This document shows, piece by piece, positions 7,324-14,372 of a stretch of DNA of 16,476 nucleotides (positions are counted from its first letter, which is position 1; every line of letters starts with the position of its first letter). This stretch comes from CAYUIS01 sp964444825 (lineage in GTDB: Bacteria; Chloroflexota; Anaerolineae; B4-G1). Under the pieces are notes generated by a model. The model did no database searches, was not told the origin of the DNA, and was given only the letters and a program-made list of their open reading frames with translations. Location of the stretch: contig CAYUIS010000118.1 in the NCBI GenBank assembly GCA_964444825.1, positions 1-16,476 on the forward strand, in the 5' to 3' direction. Made by a program: the position numbers and the translations under genes.

Positions 7324-7389
7324 GGCCATAGGAGGCTGCCCATTGTGACTTTGCAGGGTTTTTGAATCCCCATTGGAGGTCTAGTTGCC

Positions 7390-8253
7390 ATGGATGAGAA
7401 AACTGCTGAATTGGTGTTTTGGGTTGTCCACCTCCCGCTTATGGTTGTTTTCCTCGCTGGGATGTGGCTCGTATTCGCCAATTGGCTGAAAGGTAGCATA
7501 GGTGGGCGCACAGACGGTTCCACAGGCCAAAAGATAGGCGCGCTAGTGCGCATCGTGCTGGGAACGATCTTTGGTGCTCGGCTGTTGCTACTTGTCAAGA
7601 CGTTTGTCACCGAGGCATGGTTCAATCGGCGCCTATATCGCACCAGCATCTGGCGCTGGCTCAATCACATTCTCCTGCTCAGCGGCTTTATGCTGCTGAT
7701 GACACTCTCGGGCATCTCGGCCCTGTCCGACAAGGTGCTCATCCACTTTTTCCACCTGGAACACGTGCCCTGGATTGGGATGTGGGTAAACCCTGATCAT
7801 CCAATCACGGCGCTTTTGAACGAGGTTGGCGCGGTTGCGATGACCGTGGGTCTGCTGTTTTTCGTCGTCCGGCGTTATTTCGTCCGCGTGCCGCAGTTGC
7901 GCACTGGCCCAATGGACAATTGGATGGTCGTCGGTTTGGGGCTGATCCTGCTCTCCGGGTGGATCGCCGAGCTCGCCCGCCTCAATTCCAGCCACGTCGG
8001 GCCAACGGCCTATTTCGCCTTCGTCGGCTATCCGTTGGCCCCGCTCTTTAAGGGATTGCCCATCAACTGGGATAGTCTCGAAGCCTGGATGTACGTGATA
8101 CACGGGCTCCTGACCTCGGTTGTCATCGTCACGATTCCCTTCTCCAAGTTCATGCACGTGATCAGTGGGGCTCTGGTGACGATGGTCCGCGAGATGGAAG
8201 AGAAAACCGAGCACGCCGGTGGGGAGAAAGGAGCAGTACATGTCTCGGCTTGA
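7390..8253 (+). CDS. membrane b-type cytochrome, NarI/HdrE/DsrM-like
   Basis: This 287-residue integral membrane protein has about five hydrophobic helices (roughly 8-32, 88-110, 142-163, 177-196, 233-260). Candidate haem ligands are H93 in LNHILLLSG and the pair H238 and H256, 18 residues apart on the last helix. That spacing equals H187/H205 of E. coli NarI, as I recall it. Such subunits carry electrons between a cytoplasmic iron-sulfur partner and membrane quinones. The partner is probably the HdrD-like protein encoded next, because the two genes overlap by 14 bases. The C-terminal tail is cytoplasmic and charged. GGAGG at 7375-7379 supports the ATG start. HdrE, DsrM and NarI families cannot be told apart by eye. 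Confidence 0.82.
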   Translation: MDEKTAELVFWVVHLPLMVVFLAGMWLVFANWLKGSIGGRTDGSTGQKIGALVRIVLGTIFGARLLLLVKTFVTEAWFNRRLYRTSIWRWLNHILLLSGFMLLMTLSGISALSDKVLIHFFHLEHVPWIGMWVNPDHPITALLNEVGAVAMTVGLLFFVVRRYFVRVPQLRTGPMDNWMVVGLGLILLSGWIAELARLNSSHVGPTAYFAFVGYPLAPLFKGLPINWDSLEAWMYVIHGLLTSVVIVTIPFSKFMHVISGALVTMVREMEEKTEHAGGEKGAVHVSA

Positions 8254-9457
8254 TTTGAAGCATTTCACCTTTATGCAGATGATGGAGTTGGACGCCTGCA
8301 CGCGGTGTGGTGAGTGCGTCGAGTGGTGTCCTACTTTCACTGAGAAGGCCGAATTGGATGCGATCACCCCACTCCGCAAGATCGAGACCGTGCGGGGGTT
8401 CGTCAACCAGCAGTACGGGTTGCTGGCCCGCATCTTTGGTTCCCGGCCGATCGACAAAGAGGTCGTGCAGGACCATTCAACCGGCGCCTACGATTGCACC
8501 CTCTGCGGACGGTGTGGGGTCGTGTGCCCGGTACATATCAACACGCGCTCTTTGTGGATTGCGATGCGCGAGACATTGGTGGACCAGGGGGTATATCCCG
8601 AGGCAATGGATCACCTGCGGGAGACGGTGACCACCAACTATAATATCTCCGGCGATCCGAACGAGGAACGGCTGATCTGGAGCCAGAATCTCCCCGAGAT
8701 TCCCGAGGGGGTGGGAGGAAAAGAACGCGCAGAGATCGTCTACTTTGTCGGCTGTGTCTCCTCATTCTACCCACAGTCTTACTCGATTCCCCAGAGCATG
8801 GTCGAGGTTTTTGAGGGGGCAGGAGTAGACTATATGACGCTGGGCGGTGAGGAGTGGTGCTGTGGCTTCCCGCTGATCATCGCCGGGATGGGAGATGCGG
8901 CGGTCGAATCGGTGCGCCACAACGTAGAGGCCGTGCGCAGGACCGGTGCTAGGCAATTGGTGGCAGCCTGTCCTTCATGCTATCATACCTGGAAAGACGA
9001 GTACCCCCATATCCTGGGCGAACCGCTTGGTTTCGAGGTGCTCCACTCGACAGAATTGCTAGAGCAGATTATCAGCGCAGGCAAGTTGAGATTCAAGCCG
9101 CTGGAGGAGACCGTTACCTACCACGACCCGTGTGATCTGGGCCGTACCAGCGGCATCTACGACGCGCCGCGAAACGTCATCCGTGCCATCCCTGGCGTCA
9201 ACTTTGTGGAGATGAAGGATCACCACGAGTATTCGCTCTGCTGCGGTGGCGGCGGCGATGTCGAAATGGCCGACAAGGACTTGTCGGCGGCAGTGGCCAA
9301 GAGCCGCGTCACACAGGCGGCTGAGACCGAGGCCAAATACCTTCTTTCTGCCTGCCAGCAATGTACGCGCACACTGGCCGGTGCTGCCCGCCGTGACAAG
9401 GTACGCATGCGGGTGTTGGACGTGGCCGAATTGGTGGCCCGCCAGTTGGCTAGCTAA
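8240..9457 (+). CDS. HdrD/DsrK-like iron-sulfur oxidoreductase with two CCG domains
   Basis: This 405-residue cytoplasmic protein is built from two ferredoxin-type cluster sites (C20, C23, C26, C30 and C86, C89, C92, C96) and two CCG domains. CCG1 uses C172, C207-C208, C244 and C247. CCG2 uses C298, C334-C335, C372 and C375. Both fit the canonical CX31-39CCX35-36CXXC spacing, which in heterodisulfide reductases binds noncubane 4Fe-4S clusters that cleave or form disulfides. All ligands are present, so both sites should be functional. The start is ATG 8240, with AGGAG eight to twelve bases upstream. An upstream in-frame ATG at 8219 lacks a site. The gene overlaps the cytochrome b gene by 14 bases, suggesting translational coupling and a two-subunit HdrDE-like complex. 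No CoM/CoB substrate is expected here; lipoyl disulfide is an attractive alternative. Confidence 0.88.
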   Translation: MSRLDLKHFTFMQMMELDACTRCGECVEWCPTFTEKAELDAITPLRKIETVRGFVNQQYGLLARIFGSRPIDKEVVQDHSTGAYDCTLCGRCGVVCPVHINTRSLWIAMRETLVDQGVYPEAMDHLRETVTTNYNISGDPNEERLIWSQNLPEIPEGVGGKERAEIVYFVGCVSSFYPQSYSIPQSMVEVFEGAGVDYMTLGGEEWCCGFPLIIAGMGDAAVESVRHNVEAVRRTGARQLVAACPSCYHTWKDEYPHILGEPLGFEVLHSTELLEQIISAGKLRFKPLEETVTYHDPCDLGRTSGIYDAPRNVIRAIPGVNFVEMKDHHEYSLCCGGGGDVEMADKDLSAAVAKSRVTQAAETEAKYLLSACQQCTRTLAGAARRDKVRMRVLDVAELVARQLAS

Positions 9458-9497
9458 ACCTCGATAGAGTTTTTGCCACCGAGGAGAAATGTATCGG

Positions 9498-10535
9498 ATG
9501 AAACTCTACCGTCTTGAAACCGTATCCTGGCAAGACTCTCAACTGCTTTACCACGCACTGCCGCGCTTGGATCGGGAGGGGTTGATCTTGCTCTCCCCCG
9601 GGTCGCCCTATGTGTGCATCGGATACCATCAGGATGCAGCGCAAGAGGTGGACGTGGCCTACTGCCGGGAGAACGGAATCCCCGTGTTCCGGCGCGAGGT
9701 CGGCGGCGGAGCGGTCTATCTGGATGGGGCCCAACTCTTCTGGCAACTCGTCATCCACAAGGACAACCCGCTGGTCCCGGCCGGCAAGGATGCCTTCTAC
9801 CGCAAATTCCTGCAACCTCCCATCGAGGCATACAGGGCGCTGGGCATCCCTGCCGAGTACAGGCCGGTCAACGACATCATCGCCAACAATCGCAAGGTGT
9901 CCGGCACCGGGGTGGGAGAGATCGAGGACTATATCGTCTTTGTCGGTAATCTAATCGTGGACTTTAACTATGAGATGATGGCCCGTGTGCTCAAGGTGCC
10001 CGACGAAAAGTTCCGCGACAAGATTCACAAGACAATCTATGAGAACCTCTCGACTATCAAGCGGGAAATCGAGGACGTACCGTCAATCGGCGAACTGTGG
10101 ACGCTGATTGCGGACAAGTTCGCCGAGACGCTGGGTCCGCTGAAGGAGCATACGGAGGTGGACGATGCGTGGCGAGCCAAGACGGACGAGTTGGCGCCAC
10201 AGTTCCTCTCCGACGAGTGGCTGTTCAGAGGCAGGCCACAGCGTGAGGGACGCCAGGTCACAATCCGCGCGGGCGTCGGAGTCGGGCACAAGATGCACAA
10301 GGCCCCAGGCGGTTTGATCCGCGCCACCGTGCAGGTGGAGGAGGATGTTTTCACTCACGTGGAGCTTTCGGGCGACTTTTACTTCTATCCGGCGGAGCGA
10401 CTGGAAGACCTGGAGGTCTCGCTGGTGGGCGTGCCGGTCGGAGAAGTGGAACAGGCCATCGCCCGCTTTTACGCCGAGCACGGAGTGGAGAGTCCGGGAG
10501 TGACACCTGCAGATCTCGCGCAGGTGCTTGTCTGA
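9498..10535 (+). CDS. lipoate-protein ligase A family protein
   Basis: This 345-residue enzyme should activate lipoate with ATP and attach it to a carrier lysine. The ligase core shows RREVGGGAVYLD at 65-76, where the family motif usually reads RR(S/T)GGG with one intervening residue, and NNRKVSGTG with the likely catalytic K133. The last third, with APGGLIRA and SGDFYFYP, matches the LplA accessory domain, so the protein is full length and not the split LplA/LplB form. It follows the HdrD-like gene by 40 bases and closes the cluster whose first gene encodes a lipoyl carrier, its probable substrate. GAGGAG at 9481-9486 could serve either ATG 9498 or an in-frame ATG at 9489; spacing favours 9498. 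Confidence 0.85.
   Translation: MKLYRLETVSWQDSQLLYHALPRLDREGLILLSPGSPYVCIGYHQDAAQEVDVAYCRENGIPVFRREVGGGAVYLDGAQLFWQLVIHKDNPLVPAGKDAFYRKFLQPPIEAYRALGIPAEYRPVNDIIANNRKVSGTGVGEIEDYIVFVGNLIVDFNYEMMARVLKVPDEKFRDKIHKTIYENLSTIKREIEDVPSIGELWTLIADKFAETLGPLKEHTEVDDAWRAKTDELAPQFLSDEWLFRGRPQREGRQVTIRAGVGVGHKMHKAPGGLIRATVQVEEDVFTHVELSGDFYFYPAERLEDLEVSLVGVPVGEVEQAIARFYAEHGVESPGVTPADLAQVLV
10504..10526 (+). terminator. weak possible terminator at the end of the ligase gene
   Basis: A 7-bp inverted repeat (CACCTGC at 10504-10510, GCAGGTG at 10520-10526) overlaps the last codons and is followed by CTTGTCT. The stem is perfect, but the T tract is poor and the site is inside the coding end. Confidence 0.3.
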
Positions 10536-10547
10536 CCGACGCGGGGT

Positions 10548-10853
10548 GGCTCAGGCGATCTCACCAGCGGCGAGGCTGATTCATAGCAGATATGGGGCCA
10601 CCGAGGCTCCCATCAGCATATTACGCAGGTTTATGACCAGGCTGGTCAGGATGATGGGAACCGTGCCGGCCGTTTGCTACATCCCCAGGGCGGTGAACTG
10701 GGCCGACCCGGTGTGGACGATGAGGGACATGGCCCCAGCTTCCCAAGGACTGAGCCCCACCTGCCGCGCCATCACGCCGTACAGGAGCCCAAAAGCCACG
10801 ATCCCAGGAGCCAGCGGCAATGTCGCCACGAAACCACGTCGGAAATCGGTCAC
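10548..10853 (-). pseudogene. azlC: azlC remnant (branched-chain amino acid exporter subunit)
   Basis: Read on the minus strand from GTG 10853, preceded by a GGAG about eight bases upstream, the frame gives an AzlC-like N-terminus: DFRRGF, PGIVAFGLLYGVMARQVGLS, SLIVHTGSAQF and, further on, VINLRNMLMGASVAPYL. AzlC with AzlD forms a membrane exporter for branched-chain amino acids. The frame is broken by TAG at codon 59 (10679-10677) and TGA at codon 91 (10583-10581), and homology stops after about 95 of the usual 230 or so residues, at the end of the ligase gene. No azlD is seen. It is a decayed, truncated copy. The plus-strand frames across it are shadows. Confidence 0.75.
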
Positions 10854-10928
10854 CCGCTGTGCTCCACCAGAGCCGTGCCCTCTGCTATCAAGGGGGTGAT
10901 CGTCAGCGCGACGGCGGTACCGCCCTGG

Positions 10929-10957
10929 TTGATCGTTTTCAGCTCATTATGTATAAT
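10929..10957 (+). promoter_or_regulatory. promoter of the ferric-reductase-like gene
   Basis: TTGATC at 10929-10934 and a perfect TATAAT at 10952-10957 are spaced by 17 bases. The predicted start near 10964 gives a leader of about 37 bases. This argues that translation begins at 11001 and not at any of the upstream in-frame ATGs. Confidence 0.7.
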
Positions 10958-11000
10958 GCTGGCCATTGGAGCGACCGATTCAAGAATAGGATGTTGGGAT

Positions 11001-12281
11001 ATGAAGAGATGGATTCTGCTGGCCGTGATGGGTTTGTGCATAACGATACCTGTCGTGTTCTGGGCGCAGACACTTTCGCCGGGGCTGCCGTTCGGCGAGT
11101 ATCTGTATGACACCGGGCGAATGCTGGCCCTCGTTGGATTCGTGTTTGCTTTCTTCCAGTTCGTTCTTAGCTCCAGGATCAAGTGGATCGAGCGGGACAT
11201 TGGCCTGGACAAGTTGTTCAACATCCATAGAACGGCAGGCATGATCGCACTGACCTTTCTCCTGATACACCCGGTTTGTCTTTTCCTCTCGGACATATCG
11301 TACGGTGATATCCCTTCGTTCAATCTCCCGAAAGCCATCGGCTTTACGTCGTTGTTCATCTTCATCCTGGTTGTGGGCGCTGCTGTACTCTATAGCAGGC
11401 TGAATCTGAAGTATGAGACGTGGAAGACGATCCACTGGGCGAGCTACGTGGCGCTCCCTCTGGGGTTCGTCCATAGCTTGCGCCTGGGTAGCGACCTCGT
11501 GAGTCTCCCTCTGCGGGTGTTCTGGCTCGTGATGGGCGGTTCATACGTGGCGATCCTGGTTTCCAAACTTTGGAACCGGCTTCAGGTGAGACGACATCCT
11601 TATCAAGTTGCGCAGGTGGTGCAAGAGACCCATGATACCTGGAGCGTCCATTTCGAGGGTAGGCGCATAGACTATCAACCTGGCCAGTTTTTGACCGTTT
11701 GGTTGATCCGGAGCGGTCGTGTATCGGAGCCACACCCTTTCACTATATCGTCCAGCCCGACGGAGGACAGGCTCTCCATCTCGGTCAAATCGGTGGGGGA
11801 TTTCACCGATACGATCCGCGACACCAAACCCACAGATCGCGCCTACATAGATGCCCCGTACGGAGCATTCAGCTTTCTCAACCACGATGCCCACAATCTG
11901 GTCTTTATCGCTGGCGGCATTGGGATCACGCCCTTCATGAGTATGTTGAGATACATAGTCGACAAGGGATTGGATAGAAACGTGCTGCTGATATGGGGCA
12001 ACAAGGCTGAGCGAGACATCGCCTTTCGAGATGAGCTGGACAAGATGGTCACGGAGATGCCTTCGCTGCAAGTTGTGCACCTGATGTCAAGCCAGGATGA
12101 CTGGCCTGGCGAAAAGGGATACGTGGATGCGGCGCTCCTGAACAAGCACATACAGGACGTCGAGAACTCCCAGGTCTTTGTCTGCGGCCCTCCGGCGATG
12201 ATGAGACAGGTGATCGGAGCCCTGCGAGAGCTGGGCGTGCCCAAACAGAGACTCCACTACGAACGATTTGCCCTGCGGTAG
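11001..12281 (+). CDS. ferric-reductase-like transmembrane flavocytochrome with FNR-type domain
   Basis: This 426-residue protein combines a six-helix haem-binding membrane domain (about 1-190) with a ferredoxin-NADP-reductase-like module (about 195-426). Two His pairs, H76/H90 and H145/H158, fit the two stacked b haems of the ferric reductase/NOX/MsrQ superfamily. The flavin motif is HPFTISSSP (245-253), the nucleotide site GGIGITP (305-311), and the C-terminal motif VCGPPAMM (394-401). NAD(P)H electrons would pass through FAD and haems across the membrane; the acceptor is unknown. An open frame extends 109 codons upstream, but ATG 11001 is preferred because AGGA lies nine bases before it, the promoter is at 10929-10957, and the upstream extension is antisense to the azlC remnant. 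Confidence 0.87.
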   Translation: MKRWILLAVMGLCITIPVVFWAQTLSPGLPFGEYLYDTGRMLALVGFVFAFFQFVLSSRIKWIERDIGLDKLFNIHRTAGMIALTFLLIHPVCLFLSDISYGDIPSFNLPKAIGFTSLFIFILVVGAAVLYSRLNLKYETWKTIHWASYVALPLGFVHSLRLGSDLVSLPLRVFWLVMGGSYVAILVSKLWNRLQVRRHPYQVAQVVQETHDTWSVHFEGRRIDYQPGQFLTVWLIRSGRVSEPHPFTISSSPTEDRLSISVKSVGDFTDTIRDTKPTDRAYIDAPYGAFSFLNHDAHNLVFIAGGIGITPFMSMLRYIVDKGLDRNVLLIWGNKAERDIAFRDELDKMVTEMPSLQVVHLMSSQDDWPGEKGYVDAALLNKHIQDVENSQVFVCGPPAMMRQVIGALRELGVPKQRLHYERFALR

Positions 12282-12316
12282 TGGGATAGAGCCAACAAGT
12301 GGGACATACGAGTGGA

Positions 12317-12348
12317 CCGGCAGAGTTCTCGCGTGGGAACTCGGCCGG
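12317..12348. terminator. hairpin between the convergent genes
   Basis: CCGGC-A-GAGTTC at 12317-12328 pairs with GAACTC-G-GCCGG at 12337-12348 around an eight-base loop, an 11-bp stem with one mismatch. It sits 35 bases after the reductase stop and 18 bases beyond the lipoprotein stop, so it could end both transcripts. T tracts are weak on both sides. Confidence 0.5.
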
Positions 12349-12365
12349 GGTCTTGCTGTGTCTCG

Positions 12366-13085
12366 TCAATCCAGCGTGATCTCAGCCTGGCCCTCGGCGG
12401 AATGACGCGAGTCGGAATCGTCACTACGCCCCCTGGCCAGGATAACTGTGTGAGCCGTTCCAGCGCTCAAGGGCTTGTCGAACTCGTCGCCAGAATCCAG
12501 TGGAATCCGGAATTCGATGATCGTCACATCGCCTTCTTCGCTGCCCGCGAACTCTAGTATGTCATCCGTTCCCCCCAGTTGTTCGTCGGGAGGATGGGAT
12601 CCCCGTCCCTTGGGCTTGGTCCCAAACATATCTTGAACGACGGGGGTTCCATCTTGAACGTAACCAAAGATAAAGTTGGCCCCCTGCATCTGATTCTCAG
12701 GATCAAACCCCACAGCTACCCAGCCGTTGGTCTGCGCCGCGAGAGCGGCGTACAGGTTCTCGCCATCGTTCATCCAATGGAACTCTACACCGGCGACCTC
12801 GGCCATATGTGGGTACTCCCCGTCGCCAACTAGCCCGTCTGCTTGCCACGCCGGTTCATCGGGTGAGGTGGGTGTTGCTGTAGGCAGGGCAGGTGTCGGT
12901 GTGTCTGGGGACTCTGTCGCTTGTGGTGCAGTGGGAGCGGGCGTATCGGGCGTGTCTACAGCGGCTATTGCTGCCGGTGAAACGGACGTTGGGGTGGGTG
13001 GTGACGATGTGGCTGTGGGGGCACAGCCGATTATCGTCACAGAGACGGCGAGACAAACGGCCAGTAGTAGCAGTGACTTGTTCAT
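12366..13085 (-). CDS. lipoprotein with DOMON domain
   Basis: This 239-residue exported lipoprotein has a signal peptide of about 20 residues ending in the lipobox IIGC, with lipidated Cys21. A linker rich in Thr, Pro and Ala (about 22-78) holds the domain away from the membrane. Residues 80-239 form a DOMON domain: GWVAVGFDPE, NQMQGANFIFGYV, QDMFG, GGTDDI and IEFRIPL. M133 and H228 stand where haem-binding DOMON domains of cytochrome b561 and cellobiose dehydrogenase type have their axial ligands, so haem b binding is plausible though not proven. Sugar or other ligand binding is the alternative. GAGGA at 13095-13091 supports the ATG. It converges with the ferric-reductase-like gene, a possible electron partner. 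Confidence 0.85.
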   Translation of the reverse strand: MNKSLLLLAVCLAVSVTIIGCAPTATSSPPTPTSVSPAAIAAVDTPDTPAPTAPQATESPDTPTPALPTATPTSPDEPAWQADGLVGDGEYPHMAEVAGVEFHWMNDGENLYAALAAQTNGWVAVGFDPENQMQGANFIFGYVQDGTPVVQDMFGTKPKGRGSHPPDEQLGGTDDILEFAGSEEGDVTIIEFRIPLDSGDEFDKPLSAGTAHTVILARGRSDDSDSRHSAEGQAEITLD

Positions 13086-13127
13086 AGATCTCCTCGTGAG
13101 CAGTCGATGCTGCAGGTTATGGTGGAC

Positions 13128-13156
13128 ATGATAATCGGACTGCTTCCATCTGGCAA
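13128..13156 (-). promoter_or_regulatory. promoter of the DOMON lipoprotein gene
   Basis: On the minus strand TTGCCA (13156-13151) and TATCAT (13133-13128) are spaced by 17 bases. The start would be near 13121, giving a leader of about 35 bases. The rest of the gap 13157-13269 shows nothing recognisable. Confidence 0.55.
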
Positions 13157-13269
13157 CCTGTGCAATGCACCGTTTGTTCAGCCCTCACTGTGATCTGAGC
13201 AGGCGTCCTCCCCATAAACGGAGATCGAAATTTACATAAGTGATCGATTGCTCCGAATCTCGACTCGTA

Positions 13270-13735
13270 TTACAGCCACACTTTGCCCTCCGCTACGGCC
13301 ACTACCCGTCCACCTACTCGGATGGCATTGATTGTCTCTCCTGCAATGTCCACCTCGATGGTCAGCGCGCTGGGGCGCTTGATCTCTGCGCACTGCTCAC
13401 TGACGATGTAGGTGGTTGGCTCGGTCACCTCCACAGCCTGATGGTGGATCAGGTAGGCCCCCCAGTGCACCGTTGGCGCTGCCGGTAGCCGGGTCCTCCG
13501 GCACGACCAACAGCGGGGCGAACATACGCACGTGCACGGTGGACTCGGGCAACTCTGTCTCAAAGGTAAAGACCATCACACACCCGGTGCCGAGCTCACG
13601 GCAGACCCGGTTGAGGGCAGCGGTGTTGAGCTTGCCGGCATCCAGCCCCTGTACCTCGGCCAGGGAACGAACGGGCACCATCAGTTGAGGCACTCCTGTG
13701 GACACCGGCTGACTCGTCCCAAGAGCCCGGTCCCG
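13270..13735 (-). pseudogene. truncated, frameshifted phzF-like copy
   Basis: This is a second copy of the C-terminal half of the intact phzF-like gene at 14811-15734. It matches from residue 164 (STGVPQLMVPVRSLAEVQ) to the end; the first part is about 90 percent identical at protein level by eye, and similarity falls off toward the C-terminus. The N-terminal half, with the catalytic Glu, is missing. After NGAL the frame shifts: a run of six C on the plus strand (13458-13463) replaces the five C of the intact copy, and the rest (GAYLIHHQAVEV onward) is in another phase. Upstream, an unrelated start (GAGGAG then ATG at 13785) reads into it out of frame. Non-functional as read. A sequencing slip could explain the frameshift but not the truncation. 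Confidence 0.82.
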
Positions 13736-13843
13736 CCCTGACCGCTGACGTGCTGCTGGGGATCGTCCGCATACTGCAAGCGCATTCTATCTCCTCAAAC
13801 AAAGCTCTACATACTTTGTAAGGATAATCAGCCACCGGTCGGA

Positions 13844-13872
13844 TTGCCCTCTCGTGCAAGTCCGAGTATAAT
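13844..13872 (+). promoter_or_regulatory. promoter of the RHH/HNH pair
   Basis: TTGCCC at 13844-13849 and a perfect TATAAT at 13867-13872 are spaced by 17 bases. Transcription would start near 13879, just upstream of the leader palindrome and 56 bases before the ATG at 13935. Confidence 0.7.
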
Positions 13873-13890
13873 ATCCTCGTCGTCGTTCCG

Positions 13891-13912
13891 TCGTTTGCCC
13901 GGAAGCAAACGA
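13891..13912 (+). promoter_or_regulatory. 8-bp palindrome in the leader, possible operator
   Basis: TCGTTTGC at 13891-13898 and GCAAACGA at 13905-13912 form a perfect inverted repeat around CCGGAA. It lies between the predicted start of transcription and the Shine-Dalgarno GAGGAGG (13922-13928). It could be an operator bound by the downstream RHH-like protein, or an RNA hairpin limiting translation. Confidence 0.45.
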
Positions 13913-13934
13913 GGAGAGACCGAGGAGGCCGCAA

Positions 13935-14369
13935 ATGAGCAATACCGCGACTGTTCAATCCGCAAGAACTGTCACGATGCAATTACCGGAAAACCTATAT
14001 CTGCGGCTGCAACAAACTGCCCAGGCTACCCGCCAATCTTTGGAAGCCACGGTGCTGCGTGCCTTGCAGGTCGGCAGTCCGCCCGCTTGGGAAACCGCCC
14101 CTGCCGAATTCCAGGCTGACCTGGCCGCCCTAGACCGGCTGGACGACGCCGCTCTGTGGCGCACTGCCCGTACCCGCGCCACCCCTGCCCTGATGGATCG
14201 CTACCAGGCGCTGCTCGACAAAAATGCCGACCAAACCCTCTCCGCCGAGGATCGACAAGAATTGACCCAACTGCGCACCAACCTAGACCGGCAAATGCTG
14301 CTCAAAGTTCACGCTGCGGCCCTGCTGCAGTGGCGCGGGCATCAGATTCCCCCAGCAGACAAGCTGTAG
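13935..14369 (+). CDS. RHH-like small protein paired with an HNH nuclease
   Basis: This 144-residue protein has no firm family assignment by eye. Residues about 11-47 (RTVTMQLPENLYLRLQQTAQ, then SLEATVLRAL) look like a ribbon-helix-helix DNA-binding motif: a short beta strand followed by two helices. The rest is helical and charged, without obvious motifs. A strong GAGGAGG precedes the ATG by six bases. Its stop is three bases from the start of the HNH gene, so the two are surely co-expressed. The arrangement (small DNA-binding-type protein, then nuclease, own promoter, palindrome in the leader) resembles toxin-antitoxin or homing-type cassettes. An antitoxin or regulator role is inference only. 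Confidence 0.7.
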   Translation: MSNTATVQSARTVTMQLPENLYLRLQQTAQATRQSLEATVLRALQVGSPPAWETAPAEFQADLAALDRLDDAALWRTARTRATPALMDRYQALLDKNADQTLSAEDRQELTQLRTNLDRQMLLKVHAAALLQWRGHQIPPADKL

Positions 14370-14372
14370 CCG

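Noticed and set aside
8240..9457. Glycolate oxidase or glycerol-3-phosphate dehydrogenase iron-sulfur subunit (GlcF/GlpC)
   Set aside because: These share the ferredoxin plus CCG layout, but no flavin subunit is adjacent and the gene overlaps a NarI/HdrE-type cytochrome b, which favours an HdrD/DsrK-like role. GlpC-type ancestry cannot be wholly excluded by eye.
10674..11000. 109-codon N-terminal extension of the flavocytochrome
   Set aside because: It runs over the azlC remnant on the other strand and across the promoter at 10929-10957; the predicted RNA start lies inside it, and the family begins near ATG 11001.
13596..13982. 128-codon minus-strand frame upstream of the truncated phzF copy
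   Set aside because: It runs out of phase through the phzF remnant and across the RHH/HNH promoter, and its translation resembles no family.
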